NCBI RefSeq assembly: GCF_000282995.1
Contig: NZ_ALEE01000683.1
Coordinates: 1 to 15,615, forward strand
Direction of reading: 5' to 3'
Origin: Melaminivora alkalimesophila
Lineage (GTDB): Bacteria > Pseudomonadota > Gammaproteobacteria > Burkholderiales > Burkholderiaceae_C
DNA length: 15,615 bases
In this document: positions 8,408-14,510 of the stretch, in pieces
Numbering within the stretch: the stretch's first letter is position 1
How the letters are laid out: each line of letters starts with the position of its first letter
The notes under the pieces: model-generated
Told to the model about the DNA's origin: nothing
The model's database searches: none
Seen by the model: only the letters and a program-made list of their open reading frames with translations
Position numbers and translations under genes: made by a program

Positions 8408-11335
8408 TCAGATGACCTGCCAGCGGATGCTGAACAGGGTCTCGTGGCTGGTTGTCTCTTGCAGGCGCTGCTGGAGCGAGGCAATCAGTTCGTCGCGTTT
8501 GGCGATGATTTCGTCCTCGACGGCGAAAATTTCCTGACGCAGGCGTCGCTGCTTGCGCTCCAGCTCAGACAGTTCGCGCTGAATGCCTTCCTGCTCCTGC
8601 AACGTGGCAGCCTTGCGCGCGTCGCGCTTCAATTGGGCGATGCGCGCCTTGGTGTTCTTCAGGGCTTCCTCTGCGGCCAGCAGCTTGTCATCAGCCCAGC
8701 GTTCCAGCTTGTCGCGTTCTTCATTGAAGAGGCGCTGGTTGGCTTCCAGTACCTGGGCAATCGTGGCGGCGACCGCACGCTGGCTGTTGGCCAGCAGTGC
8801 CTCAGGCACGGAAGTGCTCAAAGGAGTGGGTTTGCCTGCTGCTGGAATGGCCATTAGCTTTTCGCAGGCTTCCTGATCCAACACCTGACCATCGTCAGTG
8901 AGACCGGAGAACAGCAGCGCCTCGGTGGTCTCGAAGGCGGTGACTTCCAGTCGGGCCAGCGTCAACCAGCCGGACATACCGCGCAGTCTCTCGATGACGG
9001 AAACGCGTGCGCCGTGTTTGCCGTAGTCGAGCTTCAAGGTGGCGACGGGCGTGGCCGCATTCAGGCTGGTATCAATGCTCCATTCCCCCAGCGGGTGGCT
9101 GAGACGGTAGGCGTGCGCCAGCATGTCCGGCTGCGCCGCACCGCGAATGAGCTGATAGCGACCTGCGGCGATTCCAGTTGGCGGCGTGCTCAGAGAAAAC
9201 GCGTAGGACTGCTCGTCGAAGCGCGCGCGGCCGTCCAATGCAAAGCAGGTGACACCCCAGAACCAGCGCCCCAGTTTGTCGAGCCTCGCTTCAGCCTCGT
9301 CCAATCGCAGCTTGAGCCGGTCGTGGACATCCTCGTCAAAATTCTCCAGTAGCTGGGACTGCGTGTCTTTGATGCGGTCGGCAATGACTTCTTCCAGCTC
9401 CGCTTGCAGGGCGTTGAAAGCGGCTTCGATCTGCTCGGGCTGGCGACAGGTGTCGTAGATCTGGAGGATGCGTTTCTCGAAGTCGAGGCCGCCTTCAATG
9501 CGACCCAGCACTTCATCGCTCGCACCGAACACCCCGGAAAACAGGTTGAATTTCTCAGTGAGCAGTTCCAGCACGCGCTGGTCGGCCTGGTTGCGGGTGT
9601 TGAGGAAGTTGATGACCACCACGTCGAAACGCTGGCCGTAGCGGTGGCAGCGGCCAATGCGCTGTTCGACTCGCTGCGGGTTCCACGGCAGGTCGTAATT
9701 GATGATCAGCGCGCAGAACTGCAGGTTGACACCTTCGGCAGCCGCTTCAGTGGCGATCATGATTTCCGCGCCGGTGCCGTCGTCCTTGCGGAAGTGGTCG
9801 ATCAGCGCGGTGCGGCGATCCACCTGCGGCGAGCCGGTGACGCGATCCGTGCCTTTGTACTCTTCCAGCCAGCGCTGGTAGATGGCGGTGGATTCCTCGT
9901 GGGTGTTCGTGCCACTGAACAACACCAACTTGCCCGCGTGGCCGTTGGCAGAGAGGAAGCGGTGCAGGTACTCCTGAGTGCGCTTGGATTCCGTGAAGAT
10001 GATGGCCTTACGTGGCGCGCGCAGCTCGGCCATCTTGCCGAAGCCCAGGTTGAGCGCCTTCAATAGCGCCTGTGCCTTGGTGTCGGTCTGCAGAGCTTGG
10101 GCAGCATCGACGAATGCGGTCAGCTCTTCAATCTCGGCGGTGATCGCGGCGCGGACGGCCTGGGCATCTTTTGCAGCGCCCGGTTTGCCGTTTCCGGCTG
10201 CCGCAGGCATGGAGGCTTCGGCGTTTTCTTCTGCCTCGCTGGCATCCTCTTCCAGGTAGTCCTGCTCCAGGTCGTCCTCGGCAATGAGCTGTTCGACCAG
10301 CTGGCTGCCGTCGTCTTCCGTTTTGCCTGCCGTGAGCAGGCCTTGCAGGCGCTCGCGGATGGTGACCAAGGTGGCAGCAACGGCGTGCGAACTGGAGGCA
10401 AGCAGCTTGCGCAGGATCAGTGCCGTGAGGTGGCGCTGCTGCTTGGGCAGGGCGTAGGAGTCTTCCTTTTGCAGAAAGGCCGAGATGCGCTCGTACAGCG
10501 CCTGCTCGTCGTCGGTGGGGTTGAACGGCTGGGTGAGAGCCTTACGCTCGGTGTACTTGATGTACTCCAGCACGTCACGGCGCAGTGTGCGTTTGGCGAA
10601 GCTGGCAAGACGCTCACGCAGTTCGTCAAGACCCGTCCCGCTGTTGATGAACTGCTTGCGGAAGGCAGCCTCGTCGCCGAAAAGGTGCTCGTCGATCAGC
10701 GTCGACAGGCCGTACAGCTCCATCAGCGAGTTCTGCAACGGCGTGGCGGTTAGCAGCAGCTTCTTGCGGCCTTGCAGTGCGCGCTTGAGCGCCTGCCCGG
10801 TACGGTTGCTGGCCCGGTGCGCGTTGCGCAGCTTGTGCGCTTCGTCGATGACCACCACATCCCAAGGCACGGCGCGCAGCTCGGCCTCCAGCTTGGCGGC
10901 AAACTGGTAGGACATGATGACGACTGCCTTGCCGACTTGCCGTTGCAGGGTGGCGAGCATGTCGCCAGCGGACTGCTTGCGCAGTGAGACTGCATCCACC
11001 ACGGTGGTGGGCACGGCGAACTTGTCGTGCAGCTCCTGCGCCCATTGCTTGCGCAGGCTCGCCGGGCAGATGACCAAGAGCCGACGGCGGCGCTCGGCCC
11101 AGTACTGGCACACCACCAGCGCGGCTTCGATGGTCTTGCCCAGCCCCACCTCGTCGGCCAGCAGCACGCCTTCCTGCAACGGATTGCGAAGTGCGAACAG
11201 CGCCGCCTCGATCTGATGGGGGTTCAGATCGACGCTGGCATCGAACAGCGATTGGGAGAGACGATCTACGCCATCGGCGGCGTGTCGCCGCGTCAGCTCG
11301 TGGGCGTAGTACTTGGCGTGGTAGGCGGAGATCAA
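8408..11335 (-). CDS. SNF2-family DEAD/DEAH helicase (DrmD/RapA-like) with C-terminal coiled coil
   Basis: The 975-residue protein has all main SNF2 motifs: LADEVGLGKT (59-68, motif I), VVIDEAHKL (161-169, motif II), LLLTATPLQN (193-202, motif III), GVNLQFCALIINYDLPWNP (535-553, motif V) and QRIGRCHRYGQ (558-568, motif VI). A strongly acidic stretch (about 339-375) interrupts the two RecA-like lobes. The last 120 residues (about 850-965) are rich in K, E, L, Q and R and look like a coiled coil. Such ATPases translocate on double-stranded DNA or remodel bound proteins; the closest defence analogue I know is DrmD of class 1 DISARM. The start is TTG at 11335, overlapping the HTH gene stop as TTGA. 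A GGAGGG six bases upstream strongly supports this start, and the protein from there begins with a typical family N-terminus (ISAYHAKYYAHELTRR). Its role in phage restriction is inferred from context. Confidence 0.93.
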   Translation of the reverse strand: MISAYHAKYYAHELTRRHAADGVDRLSQSLFDASVDLNPHQIEAALFALRNPLQEGVLLADEVGLGKTIEAALVVCQYWAERRRRLLVICPASLRKQWAQELHDKFAVPTTVVDAVSLRKQSAGDMLATLQRQVGKAVVIMSYQFAAKLEAELRAVPWDVVVIDEAHKLRNAHRASNRTGQALKRALQGRKKLLLTATPLQNSLMELYGLSTLIDEHLFGDEAAFRKQFINSGTGLDELRERLASFAKRTLRRDVLEYIKYTERKALTQPFNPTDDEQALYERISAFLQKEDSYALPKQQRHLTALILRKLLASSSHAVAATLVTIRERLQGLLTAGKTEDDGSQLVEQLIAEDDLEQDYLEEDASEAEENAEASMPAAAGNGKPGAAKDAQAVRAAITAEIEELTAFVDAAQALQTDTKAQALLKALNLGFGKMAELRAPRKAIIFTESKRTQEYLHRFLSANGHAGKLVLFSGTNTHEESTAIYQRWLEEYKGTDRVTGSPQVDRRTALIDHFRKDDGTGAEIMIATEAAAEGVNLQFCALIINYDLPWNPQRVEQRIGRCHRYGQRFDVVVINFLNTRNQADQRVLELLTEKFNLFSGVFGASDEVLGRIEGGLDFEKRILQIYDTCRQPEQIEAAFNALQAELEEVIADRIKDTQSQLLENFDEDVHDRLKLRLDEAEARLDKLGRWFWGVTCFALDGRARFDEQSYAFSLSTPPTGIAAGRYQLIRGAAQPDMLAHAYRLSHPLGEWSIDTSLNAATPVATLKLDYGKHGARVSVIERLRGMSGWLTLARLEVTAFETTEALLFSGLTDDGQVLDQEACEKLMAIPAAGKPTPLSTSVPEALLANSQRAVAATIAQVLEANQRLFNEERDKLERWADDKLLAAEEALKNTKARIAQLKRDARKAATLQEQEGIQRELSELERKQRRLRQEIFAVEDEIIAKRDELIASLQQRLQETTSHETLFSIRWQVI

Positions 11336-11535
11336 GCGGTTCCCTCCGCCTTCTTGGATTGGTCGGCTATCCAGCCGCCAATACCCGCTGCCCGGAGGCG
11401 CACTGTCCCGCCGACTTTGAAGGCCGGCATTTCCTTGGCCATCGCCAGTCGGTAGATCGTCCGCTCCGTGACCTTCAGGTGCTCGGCGACTTCCTTGATC
11501 GCCAGGATTCCGCGTTCGTTGGTGTTCTTGGGCAT
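11332..11535 (-). CDS. Small helix-turn-helix DNA-binding protein (excisionase/MerR-like, HTH_17)
   Basis: The 67-residue protein reads ILAIKEVAEHLKVTERTIYRL (10-30), a helix-turn-helix, followed by a short wing PAFKVGGTVRLRAAGIGGWI (37-56). This is the layout of the excisionase/MerR-like HTH_17 family. It is the first large-operon gene, and its TGA overlaps the TTG start of the SNF2 helicase by four bases. Proteins of this family often head defence and restriction loci. It may repress the operon, perhaps through the inverted repeat 46 bases upstream of its ATG, or it could be a structural component; neither is shown. There is no integrase in the window, so calling it a true excisionase is not justified. 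No convincing Shine-Dalgarno precedes the ATG. Confidence 0.82.
   Translation of the reverse strand: MPKNTNERGILAIKEVAEHLKVTERTIYRLAMAKEMPAFKVGGTVRLRAAGIGGWIADQSKKAEGTA
11342..11347 (-). promoter_or_regulatory. Ribosome binding site deciding the TTG start of the SNF2 helicase
   Basis: GGAGGG on the minus strand lies inside the end of the HTH gene, exactly six bases before TTG at 11335. It is the strongest Shine-Dalgarno in the operon and supports a non-ATG start coupled to translation of the HTH gene. Confidence 0.7.
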
Positions 11536-11580
11536 GGAAGCGGGTCAGTCGGATGGTTGCTAAGGCGCGACACGATGGTG

Positions 11581-11597
11581 CCAGCTTTTCAAGCTGG
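11581..11597. promoter_or_regulatory. Perfect inverted repeat, candidate operator or hairpin upstream of the HTH gene
   Basis: CCAGCTT-TTC-AAGCTGG is a perfect 7-bp-arm repeat with a 3-base centre, and two further wobble pairs extend it. It ends 46 bases upstream of the HTH gene ATG, where an autoregulatory operator or a 5'-leader hairpin would lie. There is no U tract, so a terminator is unlikely. Confidence 0.45.
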
Positions 11598-11636
11598 TGA
11601 CCAAAAGCGACCGAATCGAGAAGGCTTGCCTCCTAT

Positions 11637-11798
11637 TTACCATGCGACGGGATCGATTGCCTCAGTCAAGTTGAGTGCGACGCGCTTGCGCACGGTCTCA
11701 GGCGCGGATGGGCAGAGCGTCGAGTCCACGCCCCAAGGCCAAAGCGTTACCACCTGGCTCGGATTGCGGATGAGGGTTTCGATTCCGTGTTCCACCAT
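11637..11798 (-). CDS. Possible small hypothetical protein (53 aa)
   Basis: An ATG at 11798 opens a 53-codon frame ending in TAA, beginning MVEHGIETLIRNPSQ and ending LTEAIDPVAW. A GGTGGGG sits directly against the ATG, too close to be a good ribosome binding site, and an in-frame TAG lies four codons upstream. The residue composition looks protein-like, with charged and hydrophobic residues alternating. I do not recognise the family. It lies 101 bases upstream of the HTH gene in the same direction and could be the first gene of the operon, a remnant of an older gene cut by island insertion, or chance. Confidence 0.3.
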   Translation of the reverse strand: MVEHGIETLIRNPSQVVTLWPWGVDSTLCPSAPETVRKRVALNLTEAIDPVAW

Positions 11799-11822
11799 CC
11801 CCACCTATAGAGGCCCAGATGA

Positions 11823-11853
11823 TTTCCGGGTCCTTCTTTCTTGGTCCGGGAAA
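11823..11853. repeat. Imperfect inverted repeat downstream of the NlpC/P60 gene
   Basis: TTTCCGGG at 11823 and CCGGGAAA at 11846 pair in 7 of 8 positions around a 15-base loop. It lies about 70 bases past the stop of the NlpC/P60 gene in the direction of its transcription. It has no U tract, so it would at best be a weak terminator between that gene and the defence operon. Confidence 0.25.
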
Positions 11854-11924
11854 CCTGTGACATGGCGCCCGGCGCTGGCGAGCCTTGGATGAGGCCTACC
11901 CGGACGGCAGATGCAACGAGCGGC

Positions 11925-12497
11925 TCAGCGCGGCCGCGCTGCCTGGGCGAGCGTTTCAGCCGCCTCGTCCGCAGCGACGCGGCGCGCGCCGTTGAAGCGC
12001 CGCTGCCAGTAGGAGATCCGCATGTCCTCGACGCGCACTTGTGCCCCGGCGCGGGGGGCGTGCACGAACTTGCCGTCGCCCAGGTAGATGCCGACGTGGC
12101 TGAAGGCGCGGCGCATGGTGTTGAAGAACACCAGGTCGCCCGGCTGCAGGTCCTTTTTGTCGATCACCTGGGTGGCGGATGCCTGCTCGGCGGCGCGGCG
12201 CGGCAGGACCAGGCCACGCGCCTGTTCGAAGGCGGCGCGCACGAAGCCGCTGCAGTCGAAGCCAGCATCGGCGTGATTGCCACCCCGGCGGTAGGGGACG
12301 CCCACGAAACCCAGGGCGGTGGCGATGAGGTCGGAGGTGTGGTCGGCGACGCTGTGGCGCACGTCCTGCCAGCGGTCTGCGACCGTCGGGTGGAGAGCCG
12401 CTGGGTGCGTCCCCTCGTCAGCAGGGGAGGCGTAAGCGTTTGCGCAAACCAGTAACAGCAGGCATATCCAGCGGGGCATGGGGCGCGAGGGTAGCAT
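11925..12497 (-). CDS. Secreted NlpC/P60 family cell-wall peptidase (C40)
   Basis: This is a single-domain peptidoglycan endopeptidase of about 190 residues, expected to cut peptide cross-links in the periplasm. The N-terminus has a clear signal peptide (PRWICLLLLVCANAYA, cleavage likely after AYA). The catalytic triad of the family is present: Cys in FDCSGF (C82), His in FSHVGIY (H134) and a second His in FVHAP (H146). The order and spacing are normal for C40 peptidases. The frame extends further upstream without a matching signal sequence, so I chose ATG at 12497, which has a weak AAGG 11 bases before it; ATG at 12479 is an alternative that keeps the signal peptide. It is divergent from the sugar dehydrogenase gene, and its transcription points toward the defence operon. 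GC content and family are those of an ordinary chromosomal gene. Confidence 0.87.
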   Translation of the reverse strand: MLPSRPMPRWICLLLLVCANAYASPADEGTHPAALHPTVADRWQDVRHSVADHTSDLIATALGFVGVPYRRGGNHADAGFDCSGFVRAAFEQARGLVLPRRAAEQASATQVIDKKDLQPGDLVFFNTMRRAFSHVGIYLGDGKFVHAPRAGAQVRVEDMRISYWQRRFNGARRVAADEAAETLAQAARPR

Positions 12498-12500
12498 GGG

Positions 12501-12529
12501 AAGGTGCGCCTTGCCAGCACCTTGGCGCA
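12501..12529. promoter_or_regulatory. Overlapping inverted repeats in the divergent intergenic region
   Basis: The 66-base gap between the NlpC/P60 gene and the sugar dehydrogenase gene holds two mutually exclusive repeats. AAGGTGC (12501) pairs with GCACCTT (12517), and TGCGCC (12505) pairs with GGCGCA (12524). They could be an operator or leader hairpin serving both divergent genes; in very GC-rich DNA they could also be chance. Confidence 0.25.
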
Positions 12530-12550
12530 GTTTCCCGTTCTTTGGCCGAT

Positions 12551-12557
12551 AAAGGAG
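12551..12557 (+). promoter_or_regulatory. Ribosome binding site of the sugar dehydrogenase gene
   Basis: AAAGGAG lies six bases before ATG at 12564. It decides this start against a longer in-frame ATG at 12504 and an out-of-frame ATG at 12559. Confidence 0.65.
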
Positions 12558-12563
12558 CATGCA

Positions 12564-13751
12564 ATGGCAGCGTCGTGGCACGGGAGGGTGGGAGCGGGGC
12601 TTGTGGCCAGCGCCGCCCTGGCGGTGGCGGGCGCCGCGCAACCACCACAGGGACCGGTCAGCCCCGCACCTTCGGCGCGCAAGCTCTCGGCGGAGGTGGT
12701 GGCGCAAGGCCTGGAGCATCCCTGGGCAGTCGCGTTCTTGCCGGGCGGGCGTTTCCTCGTGAGCGAACGGCCCGGGCGGCTGCGGCTGGTCGACGCGGTC
12801 GGCAGGGTGGGGGCGCCGCTGGCGGGCGTGCCGCGGGTCGCCTCAGGCGGGCAGGGCGGTCTGCTGGACGTGGTCACGGACCGCGACTTCGCGCACAACC
12901 GGCGCATCCATTTCTGCTACGCCGAACCCTCGGAGGACGGGCGCAGCAACGGCACGGCGCTGGCCAGTGCGCAGTTGTCCGAAGGGTGGGACGGGCTGGA
13001 GCAGCTGAAGCTGCTGTTTCGCCAGCAGCCGAAGGTGGCGAGCCAGCTGCACTTCGGCTGCCGCATCGTGCAGGCGCCGGACGGCATGTTGTTCCTCACC
13101 CTGGGCGAGCGTTTCCACCGTCGGGACGACGCGCAGCGGCTGGACAACCATCTGGGCAAGGTCGTGCGCATCGCCCCGCACGGGGGCGCTGCACCGGGCA
13201 ACCCCTTCGCCGGTCGCCCTGGCGCGCTGCCGGAGATCTGGAGCTTCGGGCACCGCAATCCACAGGGCGCCGCCTGGGGGCCCGACGGCCGGCTGTGGAT
13301 CCATGAGCACGGGCCGCAGGGGGGCGACGAGATCAACCTGCCGCAGCCGGGCCGCAACTACGGCTGGCCCGTCGTCACCTACGGCGAGGAATATGGCGGC
13401 GGCCGGATCGGTGAGGGGACGCGCAAGGCCGGCATGGAGCCGCCGCTGCATTGGTGGGTGCCGTCCATCGCACCGTCCGGCATGGCGTTCCTGACCAGCG
13501 AGCGCTATGGTCCGGACTGGCGCGGCAGCCTGTTCGTGGGGGCACTCAAGCTGCAGCGGCTGCACCGCCTGGAGGTGAGGGAGGGGCGCGTGGTGCGTGA
13601 TGAGTACCTGCTGGATGGGCTGGGCGCGCGCATCCGCGATGTGCGCCAGGGGCCGGATGGGTGGCTGTACCTGCTCACCGACAGCCCGGATGGGCGGTTG
13701 CTGCGCCTGAAGCCGGAGCGGGGCGACAATGCCCCCCATCCTTCGTCGTGA
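12564..13751 (+). CDS. Secreted PQQ-dependent sugar dehydrogenase family protein (YliI/Asd-like)
   Basis: The 395-residue protein is a six-bladed beta-propeller of the glucose/sorbosone dehydrogenase family, which oxidises sugar aldoses with pyrroloquinoline quinone in the periplasm. A signal peptide (GRVGAGLVASAALAVAGAA, residues 7-25) is followed by typical family strings: LEHPWAVAFLPGGRFLVSER (50-69), QLHFGCRIV (161-169, H163 the likely catalytic base), WSFGHRNPQG (226-235), EHGPQGGDEIN (248-258) and SGMAFLTS (305-312). These match the E. coli YliI subgroup better than soluble Acinetobacter glucose dehydrogenase. The start is ATG at 12564, six bases after AAAGGAG; a longer frame upstream lacks a ribosome binding site and would spoil the signal peptide. 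The natural substrate is unknown for most members. The isochorismatase-like gene follows after 14 bases and may be co-transcribed. Confidence 0.9.
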   Translation: MAASWHGRVGAGLVASAALAVAGAAQPPQGPVSPAPSARKLSAEVVAQGLEHPWAVAFLPGGRFLVSERPGRLRLVDAVGRVGAPLAGVPRVASGGQGGLLDVVTDRDFAHNRRIHFCYAEPSEDGRSNGTALASAQLSEGWDGLEQLKLLFRQQPKVASQLHFGCRIVQAPDGMLFLTLGERFHRRDDAQRLDNHLGKVVRIAPHGGAAPGNPFAGRPGALPEIWSFGHRNPQGAAWGPDGRLWIHEHGPQGGDEINLPQPGRNYGWPVVTYGEEYGGGRIGEGTRKAGMEPPLHWWVPSIAPSGMAFLTSERYGPDWRGSLFVGALKLQRLHRLEVREGRVVRDEYLLDGLGARIRDVRQGPDGWLYLLTDSPDGRLLRLKPERGDNAPHPSS

Positions 13752-13765
13752 GAGAACCCTGCACC

Positions 13766-14371
13766 ATGCTGCTTGACGCTTCCGAATCCCAACTCGTGCT
13801 CGTGGACTACCAGGAGCGCCTGATGCCGGTCATCCACGAGGGCGCGGCCGCATTGGCCAATGCGCGGCGGCTGGCCGAAGTGGCCAGGCTGGTGGACGTG
13901 CCGACCTGGGGGACCGAACAGAATCCCTCGCGCCTGGGGCCGAACGATGCTGCCTTGCGCGCACTGTGTCGCCGCACCCTGTCCAAGATGCACTTCAGCG
14001 CCGTCGCGGACGGACTGGGCGAATGGCTGCGGCCGCCAGCCAAGCCGCAGGGAGGCAATGCGCGCAGCCTGCCGCGCCATCTGCAAAAGCGCGAGCAGCC
14101 GGCCGCCCCGGGGCGCGAGAGCATCGTGATCGCCGGCTGCGAGGCACATGTGTGCCTGCTGCAGACGGCGCTGGAGCTGCTGGAGGACGATTTCGAGGTG
14201 TGGGTGGTGACGGATGCCTGCAGTTCGCGCACGGAGCGCAGCCGCGATGCCGCCTTCGACCGGCTGGCCGGCGCCGGCGCCGAGCTCGTGACCACGGAGA
14301 TGGTGGCCTTCGAGTGGCTGCGCAGCTGCGAGCATCCGCGCTTCAAGGACATGCTGGCGCTGGTCAAGTAG
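13766..14371 (+). CDS. Isochorismatase-family cysteine hydrolase
   Basis: The 201-residue protein has the isochorismatase-like fold and the expected catalytic triad: Asp in LVLVDYQERL (D14), Lys in LSKMHFSA (K74) and Cys in GCEAHVCLLQT (C130). The family splits C-N or vinyl-ether bonds; the sub-type closest to this short form (YcaC-like) has no settled substrate, so I leave the reaction open. A proline- and arginine-rich insert (about 90-118) separates the Lys and Cys parts. The start at ATG 13766 gives the usual N-terminus (LLDASESQLVLVDYQERL). A GTG at 13748, overlapping the previous stop as GTGA, is an alternative that would add six residues. Little Shine-Dalgarno sequence is present before either, so coupled translation from the sugar dehydrogenase gene is possible. 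It looks intact and has the base composition of the flanking host genes. Confidence 0.87.
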   Translation: MLLDASESQLVLVDYQERLMPVIHEGAAALANARRLAEVARLVDVPTWGTEQNPSRLGPNDAALRALCRRTLSKMHFSAVADGLGEWLRPPAKPQGGNARSLPRHLQKREQPAAPGRESIVIAGCEAHVCLLQTALELLEDDFEVWVVTDACSSRTERSRDAAFDRLAGAGAELVTTEMVAFEWLRSCEHPRFKDMLALVK

Positions 14372-14380
14372 CGCCATCGG

Positions 14381-14410
14381 GCCCGGCGGGCACCGGTGGT
14401 CCGCCCGGGC
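14381..14410 (+). terminator. GC-rich hairpin after the isochorismatase-like gene, possible terminator
   Basis: GCCCGGCGG (14381) can pair with CCGCCCGGGC (14401) with a one-base bulge and a loop of about 11 bases, starting nine bases after the stop codon. The stem is strong but no U tract follows, so intrinsic termination would be weak or Rho-assisted. Confidence 0.4.
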
Positions 14411-14420
14411 GGTCGTCAGC

Positions 14421-14455
14421 TTGTCGCAAGCCCGGCGTGAATAATTATGAATTTT
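14421..14455 (+). promoter_or_regulatory. Candidate promoter of prpE
   Basis: TTGTCG at 14421 could be a -35 box, and an AT-rich island at 14440-14459 (ATAATTATGAATTTT), striking in this GC-rich DNA, could hold the -10. The best -10-like hexamers lie 15-19 bases downstream of the -35, but none is a good match to TATAAT. It is placed 55-90 bases before the prpE start. Confidence 0.35.
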
Positions 14456-14510
14456 GAATCACCATCCTGCCGCGCTGCTGTGGCGTGGCACCACTGAGGA
14501 GACAGCCGCC

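Larger units (their letters stand above)
11536..11924. other. Intergenic junction between the defence operon and host-like genes
   Basis: This 389-base stretch has no large gene. It contains the perfect inverted repeat at 11581-11597, a possible 53-codon minus-strand ORF at 11637-11798 and an imperfect inverted repeat at 11823-11853. It marks the change from moderate-GC defence genes to very GC-rich flanking genes. I see no integrase, insertion sequence, intact tRNA or obvious direct repeat that would identify how the island arrived. The promoter of the defence operon should lie here, but I cannot point to a convincing -35/-10 pair. Confidence 0.6.

Noticed and set aside
1..11535. Complete DISARM or BREX system
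   Set aside because: Only a DrmD-like helicase matches DISARM; the methyltransferase is beta-class (DPPY) rather than the NPPY type of DrmMI, and no DrmA/B/C, PglZ, BrxC or BrxL is seen in the window.
11775..11796. String resembling the 3' end of a tRNA (TTCGATTCC followed by CCACCA), possible attachment site
   Set aside because: The T-stem bases do not pair, no acceptor, D or anticodon arm can be built upstream, and no second copy was found in the window.
12843..13739. Antisense open frame of 298 codons across the sugar dehydrogenase gene
   Set aside because: The plus strand carries a complete, recognisable YliI-like protein with signal peptide and ribosome binding site; the antisense frame shows no motif.
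13505..14377. Antisense open frame of 290 codons across the isochorismatase-like gene
   Set aside because: It runs over two real genes and their junction on the other strand and has no recognisable domain.
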